This document shows, in pieces, positions 7,438 through 15,996 of a stretch of 64,000 nt of DNA. The stretch covers positions 124,001-188,000 of the forward strand of contig NZ_JAEUXJ010000010.1 of assembly GCF_016775475.1 (NCBI RefSeq), in the 5' to 3' direction. Under the pieces are notes generated by a model that had not been told where the DNA came from, did not search any database, and was given only the letters and a program-made list of their open reading frames with translations. Position 1 is the stretch's first letter. Each line of letters begins with the position of its first letter. The translations under genes were made by a program, and so were the position numbers. Origin of the DNA: Belnapia mucosa (lineage in GTDB: Bacteria; Pseudomonadota; Alphaproteobacteria; Acetobacterales; Acetobacteraceae).

Positions 7438-8699
7438 CAGCTGCCGGCGAACCAGCGGCCGATCACCGCCGGGATGCGCGGGATCAGCCCGAGCCGGTCG
7501 ATATCGGCGCCGGCCAGCAGCGGCAGGGAGAGGTTCGGCACCCCCTGGCCCGAGACCTCCAGCTTGCCGAGCTCCTGCCCCTTCAGCACCGGCGCGGAAA
7601 TCGGCGCGTCATAGCGGACCTTGGCCTGCAGCCGCTGGCGCCACTGCCGCGGCAGGGTCACCACCACATCCTTGCCGCCGACCAGCGGCACCGTCTTGCG
7701 GTCGCCGAGATGCACCGGCACCTCCTCGATCACGTCCGCGGCGCGGAACAGCACGACATTCTCGAACTCGCGGAAGCCCCATTCCAGCAGCCGTTCGCTC
7801 TCCTCGCCGCGCGCCCGCATGGTGGGCAGGCCGTTGAAGATCAGGATCAGCCGCCGGTCGCCCCGCTTGGCGCTGGCCGTCAGGCCATAGCCGGCCTCCT
7901 CGGTATGGCCGGTCTTGAGGCCATCGGCGCCGGGAACGCGGGCGAGCGTCGGGTTGCGGTTCTCCTGGGTGATGTTGTTCCAGGTGAAGCTGCGCTCGTT
8001 GTAATATTTATAGTATTCCGGGAAGTCGTTGATAATCCGCCGGGCGACCCGCGCCAGGTCGCGGCAGGTCATCCGGTGCTCCGGGTCGGGCCAGCCGGTG
8101 GCGTTGCGGAAGGTGCTGTCGGTCAGCCCGATCTGCTTCCCCTTGGCGTTCATCATCTCGGCGAATTGCTGCTCGGACCCGGCGATGCCCTCGGCCAGCA
8201 CGATGCAGGCGTCGTTGCCCGACTGCACGATGACGCCGCGGATCAGCGCCTCGACCGGCACGGTGCCGCCGATCTGGACGAACATCTTGCTGCCCTGCAT
8301 CCGCCAGGCGCGCTCGCTGACCGGCAGTTCCTGGTCGAGCTTGAGGCGGCCTTCCTTCAGCATGGCGAAGACCATGTACATGGTCATCAGCTTTGACATG
8401 GAGGAAGGCGGCATCCGCTCATCGGCATTCTTCTCGAGCAGCACCGCATCGGTGTCGGCATCGATGATGAGGGCCTGGCGGGCGATGGTGTCGAAGGGGC
8501 CGAGCGGGGTGGAGGCCGGGGTCGGCGCCGGCCCGGCCGGCGAGCGGGGCGCGGCGCCAGGCCGCGGCTGGGCATTGCGCGGCTGCGCCAGGGCCGGAAG
8601 GCTCGCCCCGGTCAGCGCCGCGGCGGCCGGCAGGATCAGGGCGCGGCGCGAGGCGAGGCGCGGCGTGCCGGGCTTCGGGGCATCGGGACGAGAAGGCAT
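7437..8699 (-). CDS. D-alanyl-D-alanine carboxypeptidase (DacA/DacC type)
   Basis: A 420-residue S11-family penicillin-binding protein that trims the terminal D-Ala of peptidoglycan stem peptides in the periplasm. Catalytic motifs are SMSK (nucleophile Ser100, Lys103), SGN in Q-S-G-N-D-A, and KTG in G-L-K-T-G-H-T. A PBP5-like C-terminal beta domain follows. The N-terminus has S-R-R-A-L-I-L before a hydrophobic stretch ending A-L-A-Q, so a twin-arginine-like signal is possible. A Pro/Ala-rich linker of about 25 residues precedes the catalytic domain. The ATG at 8699 avoids 44 unsupported upstream residues. It is coupled to tmk downstream. Confidence 0.92.
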   Translation of the reverse strand: MPSRPDAPKPGTPRLASRRALILPAAAALTGASLPALAQPRNAQPRPGAAPRSPAGPAPTPASTPLGPFDTIARQALIIDADTDAVLLEKNADERMPPSSMSKLMTMYMVFAMLKEGRLKLDQELPVSERAWRMQGSKMFVQIGGTVPVEALIRGVIVQSGNDACIVLAEGIAGSEQQFAEMMNAKGKQIGLTDSTFRNATGWPDPEHRMTCRDLARVARRIINDFPEYYKYYNERSFTWNNITQENRNPTLARVPGADGLKTGHTEEAGYGLTASAKRGDRRLILIFNGLPTMRARGEESERLLEWGFREFENVVLFRAADVIEEVPVHLGDRKTVPLVGGKDVVVTLPRQWRQRLQAKVRYDAPISAPVLKGQELGKLEVSGQGVPNLSLPLLAGADIDRLGLIPRIPAVIGRWFAGS

Positions 8700-8827
8700 G
8701 GGTCGGCGGACTCCGCTGCGGTCCGCATCGCATACGCCGGGGCGGCGGGACTGCTCAAGGGTTTGTGTGCGGTCAGGTAAAATCGAGGCGGTTTCGTGTC
8801 TTGCCGGCCAGTCTTGCGACGGGGCCG

Positions 8828-9730
8828 TCACTGTTCGACCAGCAGCCGCGCCTCCGGCAACCCGGCCGCCAGCACCCCCGCCACGATCCGGTCGGCGGCG
8901 GCGAGATCGGGATAGGGGCCCATGACGACACGGTATTGCGGCTGCCGCCCGCCCCCGAAAGGCTCCACCCGCGGCGCGAGGCCGGCGAGCCGTGCCGCCT
9001 GCCGGGCGGCGAGGTCGCGGCGGAAGAAGGTGCCGGCCTCCACCACCAGCCGGCCACGGGCGGCGTAGCGGGTTACGACAGTTTCGGGCAGCGGGTCCGG
9101 CGGCAGTTCCGGCGCCGCCTCGGCCACCGCGACCGCGGCCGGCCGCGCCGGGGCGGCACCGCGCCCCGCTGCCTCCCGCGCGCCGGGCAGCGGCGGCAGT
9201 GCCTCACGCTCGACCGCCGCGCGCGGCGCGGTGGCCAGCGCCAGGCGTGGGGTCTCCGCATCCGGCAGGCTGCCGGCCAGGGCCCGGCTTTGCGCCGTCT
9301 CGACCCGGATCCGCACCTGTGCCGCCCCGGCCGGCCCGATGCCGAGCAGCTGCGCCGCCCGCGGCGACAGACCGAGAATACGCCCCGGCTGGGCGGGACC
9401 GCGGTCATTCACCCGGATGCGGATCTCCCGCCCATTCTCCAGGTTCCAGACCGAGAGGATGGCCGGCAATTGCAGGGTGCGATGCGCGCCCAGCAGCCGG
9501 TCCGGGTCGTAGGTCTCGCCATTGGCGGTGCGCCGCCCGGCCATTCCGCGCGGGAGCACGGCGGCGATGCCCGCCTCATCCAGCGCGAAATCCTCGCGCG
9601 GATAGGACCAGACGCCGCCCATGGCATAGGGCTGGCCGAGCATGTAGCGCCCGGCGGAGGCGGCCGGCGTCGGGTTCCGCTCGCAGCCGGTGGCGAGCAG
9701 CGCGAGGGCCAGCGCGGCGACTGCCTTCAC
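8828..9730 (-). CDS. rlpA: RlpA family septal ring lipoprotein with SPOR domain
   Basis: A 300-residue rare lipoprotein A-type protein. The GTG start at 9730 gives a lipoprotein signal, V-A-A-L-A-L-A-L-L-A-T-G-C, with the lipobox Cys. The double-psi beta-barrel segment follows (A-N-G-E-T-Y-D, then V-R-V-N-D-R-G-P with the family's catalytic Asp). After an Ala/Pro-rich linker comes a C-terminal SPOR domain that would bind denuded septal glycan. Family members are lytic transglycosylases acting at division sites. GTGA overlap with the mltB stop implies coupling; this is why the GTG was preferred over the longer frame. Confidence 0.88.
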   Translation of the reverse strand: MKAVAALALALLATGCERNPTPAASAGRYMLGQPYAMGGVWSYPREDFALDEAGIAAVLPRGMAGRRTANGETYDPDRLLGAHRTLQLPAILSVWNLENGREIRIRVNDRGPAQPGRILGLSPRAAQLLGIGPAGAAQVRIRVETAQSRALAGSLPDAETPRLALATAPRAAVEREALPPLPGAREAAGRGAAPARPAAVAVAEAAPELPPDPLPETVVTRYAARGRLVVEAGTFFRRDLAARQAARLAGLAPRVEPFGGGRQPQYRVVMGPYPDLAAADRIVAGVLAAGLPEARLLVEQ

Positions 9731-10704
9731 CCGAAACGGTCCGAGAGCAGCCCGACGGCCAGGGCGTAGTTCACCGGCGAATTGTAGCGCCGGATCACCC
9801 GGAAATTCTGGTGGCAGAGGAAGACCTGGCTGGTGCCGTTGCGCGGCAGCACCAGGCTGGTCTCGATCTCGGAGGGTGGGAGCGGCCCGCCATCGGCCCG
9901 GCGGAAGCCCATGCGCGACCATTCCCGCAGCGGCCGGCGGGACTCGGTCTCCGCCCGCTCGCCATCGAAGCCGGGCGGCGCCTGCACCGCCTGGCCCCAG
10001 GGCTCCTCGTCGCGCCAGCCATTGCGGGCGAGGTAATGGGCGATGGAGGCCAGCGCATCCGCCCGGCTGTCCCAGATGTCGCGCCGCCCGTCGCCATCGA
10101 AATCGACCGCCAGCCGCTCGAAATTGGAGGGCATGAATTGCGGCTGGCCCATCGCCCCGGCCCAGCTCCCCTTCATCCGAGCCGGCGCGATGTGGCCGCC
10201 ATCGAGCACCTTCAGCGCCGCGATGAGCTCGGTGCGGAAATAGCTGGCCCGGCGGCCATCCCAGGCCAGCGTCGCCAGCGCCTCGATCACGCCGAAGCCG
10301 CCGGTATTGCTGCCGAAATTCGTCTCCATCCCCCAGATCGCCACGATCACGCGGGGATCGACCCGGTAGCGGGTGCCGATGGCCGAGAGCAGGGACCGGC
10401 TCTCATTGTAATGGCGCCGGCCATTCTCGGTCCGCGTCTGGGAGACGATGCGGTCGCGGTATTCCTCCCAGCTCAGCGACCCCTCCGGCTGGCGCCGGTC
10501 GAGCTCCAGCACCCGGTCATTGGGGCGGAGGCCGGTGAAGGCCCGCTGGATGGTGCCGGGCGAGACGCCGGCGCGGCGCGCATCCACGCGCACCCCATCG
10601 AGGAAGGCATCGAAACCTGCGGTGGCGGCCTGGGCCGGGACGGCAAGGAGGAGGGACAGCGGAAGCAGCGTGCGGCGCGATACCATGGGCGGGACAGGTG
10701 CCAT
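9727..10704 (-). CDS. mltB: Lytic murein transglycosylase, MltB family
   Basis: A 325-residue periplasmic lytic transglycosylase that cleaves peptidoglycan with formation of 1,6-anhydro-muramyl ends. The catalytic Glu lies in W-G-M-E-T-N-F-G, and the MltB-type segments G-A-M-G-Q-P-Q-F-M-P-S and D-F-D-G-D-G-R-R-D-I-W are clear. The N-terminus has V-S-R-R-T-L-L followed by a hydrophobic run ending V-P-A-Q-A. This is a signal peptide with a twin-arginine-like pair and no lipobox, so the protein is probably soluble. The ATG at 10704 follows a GGGGAGGGG tract; 10686 is an alternative. The downstream SPOR/RlpA gene works on the same polymer. Confidence 0.9.
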   Translation of the reverse strand: MAPVPPMVSRRTLLPLSLLLAVPAQAATAGFDAFLDGVRVDARRAGVSPGTIQRAFTGLRPNDRVLELDRRQPEGSLSWEEYRDRIVSQTRTENGRRHYNESRSLLSAIGTRYRVDPRVIVAIWGMETNFGSNTGGFGVIEALATLAWDGRRASYFRTELIAALKVLDGGHIAPARMKGSWAGAMGQPQFMPSNFERLAVDFDGDGRRDIWDSRADALASIAHYLARNGWRDEEPWGQAVQAPPGFDGERAETESRRPLREWSRMGFRRADGGPLPPSEIETSLVLPRNGTSQVFLCHQNFRVIRRYNSPVNYALAVGLLSDRFG

Positions 10705-10791
10705 GCCGCCCCCCCTCCCCGCAACCATCACGTGCACTTGGATGCGCGCCGCAGGGTGCTAGGATCACCGGCGATCAGAGGGAAGAACGTC

Positions 10792-12192
10792 ATGGCCGCC
10801 GTCACCGAGACCATCGCCGCCTATTGCGCCTCGCTCGATTTCGCCACCCTGCCGCCTGAGGTGCAGGAGCGCACGCGCTTCCTCGTCCTCGACTTGGTCG
10901 GCAACATCATCCGCGGCCGGCACGATGCGGAAAGCACCCCGGCGCTGCTCGCCATGGCGCGCTCGCTCGGCCTTGCCGCCGGCGGCTCCGCCGTGCTCGG
11001 CGACAGCGCCCGCTACACCCCGGCCGGCGCGGCGATGCTGAACGGCGCGCTGGCCCACAGCCTCGATTTCGACGACACCCATGCGGCCGGGACGCTGCAC
11101 CCGGGCGCGCCGGTGATCCCGGCGGCGCTGGCCGCGGCCGAGATGGTCGGCGCCGATGGCCGCACCGTGCTCTCCGCCATCGTCGCCGGCTATGAGGTGA
11201 CCTGCCGCCTCGCCCTCGCCCTGCCGGGCGGCGACCATTACGACCGCGGCTACCACCCGACCGCCACCTGCGGCGCCTTCGGCGCGGCGGCGGCCGCGGC
11301 ACGGGTCTTCGGCCTGGATGCCAAGGGGATGCAGGATGCCTTCGGCATCGCCCTCTCCCAAGCCGCCGGCAGCCTCCAGTTCCTCGCCAATGGCGCCTGG
11401 ACCAAGCGCTTCCAGGTGGGCTGGTCGGCAATGAACGGCCTCGCCGCTGCGACCCTGGCGCGCGAGGGTTTCCGCGGCGCGTCCGAGGCCTTCGAGGGCA
11501 AGGCCGGCTTCCTCCGCGCCTATGCGCCGAACCCGACGCCCGAACGCGCCCTCCAGGGCCTCGGCCGTCAGTTCGAGCTGATGAACACGGCGGTGAAGCC
11601 CTATCCCTCCTGCCGCTACGGCCATGCCTGCGTGGACGCTGCCATCGAGTTCCACAAGGAGCTCGGCCTGAAGGCCGAGGAGATCGAGGCCGTCACCATG
11701 GGCCTGCCCAACAAGGGCATGCTGCTGGTCGGCGCGCCGCTCGCCTACAAGCAGAACCCGCAGAACGTGGTGGACGGGCAGTTCAGCGGCCCCTTCGTCG
11801 TCGCCTGCGGCCTGGTCCATGGCCATATGGGCTGGGACAGCTACGCCCATCTGCAGGACCCGGCGGTCCGCAGCGTCCTCCCCAAGGTCGATTGCGTCGA
11901 GGATCCGGAGATCCAGGCCCTCTTCCCGGACTACATGTCCGGCAAGCTGACCCTGAAGGCCCGCGGGCAGGAGCATGTCCGGCTGGTGAAGATCGCCAAG
12001 GGCGAGCCGGAGAATTTCCTCACCGAGTCGGAGCTGCGGGCGAAGTTCCACGGGCTGGTCGATGCCGTGCTCGGGCGCGACCGGGCGATTCAGCTCGCCG
12101 ATGCCGTGATCGGCCTCGACCGCGCGGCGGATGTGAATGGGATGCTGCGGCTGGGCGCACCGATGATGGCGGCGCGGTTGGCGGGGGAATAA
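10792..12192 (+). CDS. MmgE/PrpD family protein
   Basis: A 466-residue protein of the MmgE/PrpD superfamily, whose best-known member is 2-methylcitrate dehydratase. Supporting segments are the helical N-terminal domain with N-G-A-L-A-H-S-L-D-F-D-D-T-H (active-site region), the T-A-T-C-G-A-F-G-A-A-A motif, and Y-P-S-C-R-Y-G-H in the C-terminal domain. The ATG at 10792 follows an AGAGGGAAG site. The frame is open far upstream because it runs antisense through rlpA and mltB; that extension is spurious. No methylcitrate synthase is adjacent, so many other substrates (for example aconitate-like acids) are possible. Confidence 0.85.
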   Translation: MAAVTETIAAYCASLDFATLPPEVQERTRFLVLDLVGNIIRGRHDAESTPALLAMARSLGLAAGGSAVLGDSARYTPAGAAMLNGALAHSLDFDDTHAAGTLHPGAPVIPAALAAAEMVGADGRTVLSAIVAGYEVTCRLALALPGGDHYDRGYHPTATCGAFGAAAAAARVFGLDAKGMQDAFGIALSQAAGSLQFLANGAWTKRFQVGWSAMNGLAAATLAREGFRGASEAFEGKAGFLRAYAPNPTPERALQGLGRQFELMNTAVKPYPSCRYGHACVDAAIEFHKELGLKAEEIEAVTMGLPNKGMLLVGAPLAYKQNPQNVVDGQFSGPFVVACGLVHGHMGWDSYAHLQDPAVRSVLPKVDCVEDPEIQALFPDYMSGKLTLKARGQEHVRLVKIAKGEPENFLTESELRAKFHGLVDAVLGRDRAIQLADAVIGLDRAADVNGMLRLGAPMMAARLAGE

Positions 12193-12212
12193 CCCGGCCA
12201 GGGGGCAGGTCT

Positions 12213-12237
12213 GGGGAGCGGGCCTCGGCCCCTCCCC
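12213..12237. terminator. Convergent GC-rich hairpin
   Basis: A stem of about 11 bp with one bulged base (12213-12224 pairing with 12227-12237, two-base loop) sits exactly between the converging MmgE/PrpD gene and nrdR. There is no long T tract, so termination efficiency is uncertain. Its position fits a bidirectional terminator. Confidence 0.5.
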
Positions 12238-12690
12238 CTACTTCCCGTCCAGCTCGCCGAGGAAGGCACGGAAGTCCCGCGCTTCGCCGAAATTGCGGTA
12301 GACGCTGGCGAAGCGGACATAGGCGACCTGGTCCACCTCCTTCAGCGTCTCCATGACGATCTCGCCGATCTGGCGCGAGGTCACCTCGGTCTCGGCCTCC
12401 ATCTCCAGCCGCCGCTGGATGCCGTTGACGATGCGCTCCACCCGGTCCTCATCGACCGGGCGCTTGCGCAGCGCGACCCGGATGGAGCGCGCCAGCTTCT
12501 CCCGGTCGAAGGGTGCCCGGCGCCCATCGGTCTTGAGCACTGTCAGCTCGCGGAGCTGCACCCGCTCGAAGGTGGTGAAGCGGCTGCCGCAGGCCGGGCA
12601 GGAGCGCCGGCGGCGGATGGCCGCCGCATCCTCCGCCGGGCGGCTGTCCTTCACCTGGGTGTCGTCACTGCCGCAATAGGGGCATCTCAT
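12238..12690 (-). CDS. nrdR: Transcriptional repressor NrdR
   Basis: A 150-residue ATP-cone repressor of ribonucleotide reductase genes. Zinc-ribbon cysteines are C3, C6, C31 and C34 (C-P-Y-C and C-P-A-C), followed by the F-T-T-F-E-R segment and an ATP-cone domain beginning V-L-K-T-D-G-R-R. Length is normal. Its start overlaps the glyA stop region by four bases. The rpiB-glyA-nrdR order seen here is common in alphaproteobacteria. Targets (nrd genes with NrdR boxes) are not in this window. Confidence 0.96.
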   Translation of the reverse strand: MRCPYCGSDDTQVKDSRPAEDAAAIRRRRSCPACGSRFTTFERVQLRELTVLKTDGRRAPFDREKLARSIRVALRKRPVDEDRVERIVNGIQRRLEMEAETEVTSRQIGEIVMETLKEVDQVAYVRFASVYRNFGEARDFRAFLGELDGK

Positions 12691-13988
12691 CTGTAGATCG
12701 GGAAGCGCTGGCAGAGGCTGAGAACCCGCGCCTTCACGCTCTCCTCCACCGCCGAATTGGCCGCCGCGTCATTGGCCCGGGCCAGCCCGTCCAGCACCTC
12801 GCCGATCAGCCGCCCGACCTCGCGGAACTCCGCCTCGCCGAAGCCGCGCGTGGTGCCGGCCGGCGTGCCGAGGCGGACGCCCGAGGTCACCATCGGCTTC
12901 TCCGGGTCGAAGGGGATGGCGTTCTTGTTGCAGGTCAGGTGCGCCCGGTTCAGCGCTCCCTCCGCCGCCTTGCCGGTGAGCCTCTTGGGCCGCAGATCCA
13001 CCAGCAACAGGTGGTTGTCGGTCCCGCCGGTGACGAGGTCGAGGCCCTGGGTCTTCAGTTCCTCGGCCAGCGCCGCCGCATTGGCGACGACCGCCCGGGC
13101 ATAGCTGCGGAATTCCGGCTTCAGCGCCTCGCCGAAGGCAACCGCCTTGGCGGCGATCACATGCATCAGCGGCCCGCCCTGGAGGCCCGGGAACACCGCC
13201 GAGTTGAACTTCTTGGCGAGCGCCTCGTCATTGGTGAGGATCATGCCGCCGCGGGGCCCACGAAGGGTCTTGTGGGTCGTGGTGGTGGCGATATGGGCGT
13301 GCGGGAATGGGGACGGGTGCGCCCCGCCGGCCACCAGCCCGGCGAAATGCGCCATGTCCACCATGAACCAGGCGCCGACCTCATCCGCGATCTCGCGAAA
13401 GGCCTTGAAGTCCCAGACCCGCGCATAGGCGCTGCCGCCGGCGATGATCAGCTTCGGCTTGTTCTCGAGCGCAATCCGCCGGACCTCCGCCATGTCGATC
13501 CGCTGGTCCTCCTGGCGGACCGTGTAGGGCACCGGCCTGAACCACTTGCCGGAGAGGTTGGCGGCCGAGCCATGGGTCAGGTGCCCGCCGGCGGCGAGGT
13601 CGAGCCCCATGAAGGCATCGCCCGGCTGCAGCAGCGCGAGGAACACCGCCTGGTTCGCCTGCGCGCCGCTATGCGGCTGCACATTGGCGAAGCCGCAGTC
13701 GAAGAGCTGCTTGGCCCGCTCGATCGCCAGCGTCTCCGCCACATCGACGAATTCGCAGCCGCCGTAATAGCGCCGGCCCGGATAGCCCTCGGCGTATTTG
13801 TTGGTCAGCACCGAGCCCTGGGCCTCGAGCACCGCCTGGGAGACGATGTTCTCCGAGGCGATGAGCTCGATGCCGTCCTGCTGCCGGCCGAGTTCCTGGC
13901 CGATGGCGGCGGCGAGTTCCGGATCGGCTTCGGCGACCGGGGCGCTGAAGAACCGCTCCGGGATGCGATAAGCAGTGGTCTCGTTCAT
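12687..13988 (-). CDS. glyA: Serine hydroxymethyltransferase
   Basis: A 433-residue PLP enzyme interconverting serine and glycine with tetrahydrofolate, the main source of one-carbon units. The N-terminal I-E-L-I-A-S-E-N motif is present, as is the PLP lysine segment T-T-T-H-K-T-L-R-G-P-R-G-G. The ATG at 13988 begins M-N-E-T-T; the frame extends 29 residues further without family similarity. It lies 4 bases from the rpiB stop and overlaps nrdR, so the three genes are probably one transcript. Confidence 0.96.
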   Translation of the reverse strand: MNETTAYRIPERFFSAPVAEADPELAAAIGQELGRQQDGIELIASENIVSQAVLEAQGSVLTNKYAEGYPGRRYYGGCEFVDVAETLAIERAKQLFDCGFANVQPHSGAQANQAVFLALLQPGDAFMGLDLAAGGHLTHGSAANLSGKWFRPVPYTVRQEDQRIDMAEVRRIALENKPKLIIAGGSAYARVWDFKAFREIADEVGAWFMVDMAHFAGLVAGGAHPSPFPHAHIATTTTHKTLRGPRGGMILTNDEALAKKFNSAVFPGLQGGPLMHVIAAKAVAFGEALKPEFRSYARAVVANAAALAEELKTQGLDLVTGGTDNHLLLVDLRPKRLTGKAAEGALNRAHLTCNKNAIPFDPEKPMVTSGVRLGTPAGTTRGFGEAEFREVGRLIGEVLDGLARANDAAANSAVEESVKARVLSLCQRFPIYR

Positions 13989-13992
13989 GGCG

Positions 13993-14442
13993 TCACCCGT
14001 TCGGTGCAAGCTTGGTGAGGCGCCGGGAATGGCGCCCGCCCTCGAATTCCGTGGCGAGGAAGGTCCAGAGCGCATCCAGCGCCATGTCCGGCCCGATCAG
14101 GCGGGCGCCGAAGCAGGCGATGTTCGCATCGTTATGGGCGCGGGTCAGCCGCGCCTCGGTGGTCGAGTGCAGCACCGCCGCCCGGATGCCGGCATGGCGG
14201 TTGGCCGCGATCTGCACCCCGATGCCGGAGCCGCAGACCAGCACGCCGAACCGCGCCTCCCCGGCCTCGACGGCGCCGGCGACCGCATGGGCGAAATCCG
14301 GGTAGTCGACGCTCTCGGTGGAATTGGTGCCGACATCGACCAGCCGGTGCCCGGCCTCGGCCAGGGCCTGCTGCAGCACGGTCTTGAGCGGCAGGCCGGC
14401 ATGGTCGCCGCCGATGGCGATGGTGAGCGGAGCGGAATTCAT
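13993..14442 (-). CDS. rpiB: Ribose-5-phosphate isomerase B
   Basis: A 149-residue RpiB/LacAB-family isomerase interconverting ribose-5-phosphate and ribulose-5-phosphate. Visible are I-G-G-D-H-A-G at the N-terminus, D-Y-P-D-F-A, the catalytic Cys in V-C-G-S-G-I-G, and N-D-A-N-I-A-C-F-G-A-R. Length is typical. First gene of the rpiB-glyA-nrdR run, with a promoter expected in the 260-bp divergent region shared with the sulfhydrylase gene. Confidence 0.95.
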   Translation of the reverse strand: MNSAPLTIAIGGDHAGLPLKTVLQQALAEAGHRLVDVGTNSTESVDYPDFAHAVAGAVEAGEARFGVLVCGSGIGVQIAANRHAGIRAAVLHSTTEARLTRAHNDANIACFGARLIGPDMALDALWTFLATEFEGGRHSRRLTKLAPNG

Positions 14443-14703
14443 GACGCAGACCTACCACTAGAAAGAGTGTCGGGCGATGGCAAACCCCAGGGGCCACCGG
14501 GAGATGGCAATGCCGGCCCGGAATGGAAACCTGGGAATGCGCGGGGCCGCCATGCGGCAGGCCGGACAGGCCGGGGGTGCGCCCGAGCGCCCGGCCCATC
14601 AGCCAGGAGCCTAGGCCGGCCGCCCGAAGGCGAGCGTGCTCCCCCTTCCGCGATGCCGCCGGAAATGGCACGACTCGGGAAACGCCCCGCGGAGGAGCAC
14701 CCC

Positions 14704-15996
14704 ATGGTCCACAGCACCAATCCCGAGACCCTGGCGCTGCATGGCGGCAGCTACCGGGCCGATCCCACCACCGGCTCGGTCGCCGTGCCGATCCACCAGA
14801 CCACCAGCTTCCAGTTCCAGGATACGGGCCATGCCGCCCGGCTCTTCGGCCTGGCCGAGCTGGGCAATATCTATACCCGCATCATGAACCCGACCTGCGA
14901 CGCGCTCGAGACGCGGATCGCGGCGCTGGAGGGCGGGGCGGCCGCGCTCGCGGTCGGGTCGGGCCAGGCGGCCACCAGCTTCACGGTGATGAATCTCTGC
15001 TCGGCCGGGGACAACATCGTCTCCTCGACCGATCTCTATGGCGGCACCTGGAATCTCTTCGCCAATACGCTGAAGCAGTTCGGCGTCGAGGTCCGCTTCG
15101 TCGATCCCTCCGACCCGGAAGGCTTCGCCCGCGCCACCGATGCGCGCACCCGCTGCTACTATGCCGAGGTGCTGCCGAACCCGAAGCTGCAGGTCTTCCC
15201 AATCGCGGAGGTGGCGGCCATCGGCCGGAAGCTCGGCGTGCCGCTCATCATGGACAACACCGCGGCGCCCATCATCTGCAAGCCGCTCGCCCTCGGCGCC
15301 GCCATCGTCATGCATTCGACGACGAAGTTCATCGGCGGCCATGGCACCAGTATCGGCGGCATCGTCGTCGATGGCGGCAATTTCGACTGGGAGGCCGGGG
15401 GCGACCGCTTCCCGACGCTGAACCAGCCGGACCCCAGCTATCACGGCGCGGTCTGGAGCCAGGCGGCCAAGCCGCTCGGCCCCATCGCCTATATCCTCCG
15501 GATGCGCACCTGCCTGCTGCGCGACCTGGGCGCCGCCATGTCCCCCTTCAACGCCTTCATGTTCCTCCAAGGGCTGGAGACGCTGCCGCTGCGGATGGAA
15601 CGCCATTGCGCCAACGCGCTGAAGGTCGCGGCCTATCTCTCCTCCCACCCCAAGGTCACGAAGGTGATCCATCCCAGCGTCCAGACCGGCGAGGCGAAGC
15701 GCCGGGCCGATGCGGCGCTGCATGGCGGCTATGGCAGCCTGATGGGCTTCGAGATGCAGGGCGGCGCCGAGGCCGGCGCGCGCTTCATCGACAGCCTGAA
15801 GATGCTCTACCACGTCGCCAATATCGGCGATGCGCGGTCGCTGGCGATCCATCCGGCGACCACCACTCATAGCCAGCTTTCCGCCGAGGAGCAGCTGGCG
15901 ACCGGCGTGACCCCCGGCTATGTGCGCCTTTCCATCGGCATCGAGCATGTGGAGGACATCATCGCCGACCTGGCCCAGGCGCTGGAGGCGGCATGA
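14704..15996 (+). CDS. O-acetylhomoserine sulfhydrylase-type PLP enzyme
   Basis: A 430-residue Cys/Met-metabolism PLP enzyme of the O-acetylhomoserine aminocarboxypropyltransferase type. Supporting segments are Y-T-R-I-M-N-P-T, the cofactor lysine in H-S-T-T-K-F-I-G-G-H-G, and I-H-P-A-T-T-T-H-S-Q-L near the C-terminus. It would make homocysteine from O-acetylhomoserine and sulfide; O-succinylhomoserine cannot be excluded. The ATG at 14704 has GGAGGAG just upstream, while a much longer open frame upstream runs antisense through rpiB and was rejected. It overlaps hemB by four bases. Confidence 0.9.
   Translation: MVHSTNPETLALHGGSYRADPTTGSVAVPIHQTTSFQFQDTGHAARLFGLAELGNIYTRIMNPTCDALETRIAALEGGAAALAVGSGQAATSFTVMNLCSAGDNIVSSTDLYGGTWNLFANTLKQFGVEVRFVDPSDPEGFARATDARTRCYYAEVLPNPKLQVFPIAEVAAIGRKLGVPLIMDNTAAPIICKPLALGAAIVMHSTTKFIGGHGTSIGGIVVDGGNFDWEAGGDRFPTLNQPDPSYHGAVWSQAAKPLGPIAYILRMRTCLLRDLGAAMSPFNAFMFLQGLETLPLRMERHCANALKVAAYLSSHPKVTKVIHPSVQTGEAKRRADAALHGGYGSLMGFEMQGGAEAGARFIDSLKMLYHVANIGDARSLAIHPATTTHSQLSAEEQLATGVTPGYVRLSIGIEHVEDIIADLAQALEAA

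Noticed and set aside
8992..10791. Long in-frame upstream extension of the MmgE/PrpD gene
   Set aside because: The extension is antisense to rlpA and mltB; the ATG at 10792 has a ribosome binding site and begins the family similarity.
13975..14703. In-frame upstream extension of the O-acetylhomoserine sulfhydrylase gene
   Set aside because: Antisense to rpiB; GGAGGAG precedes the ATG at 14704.
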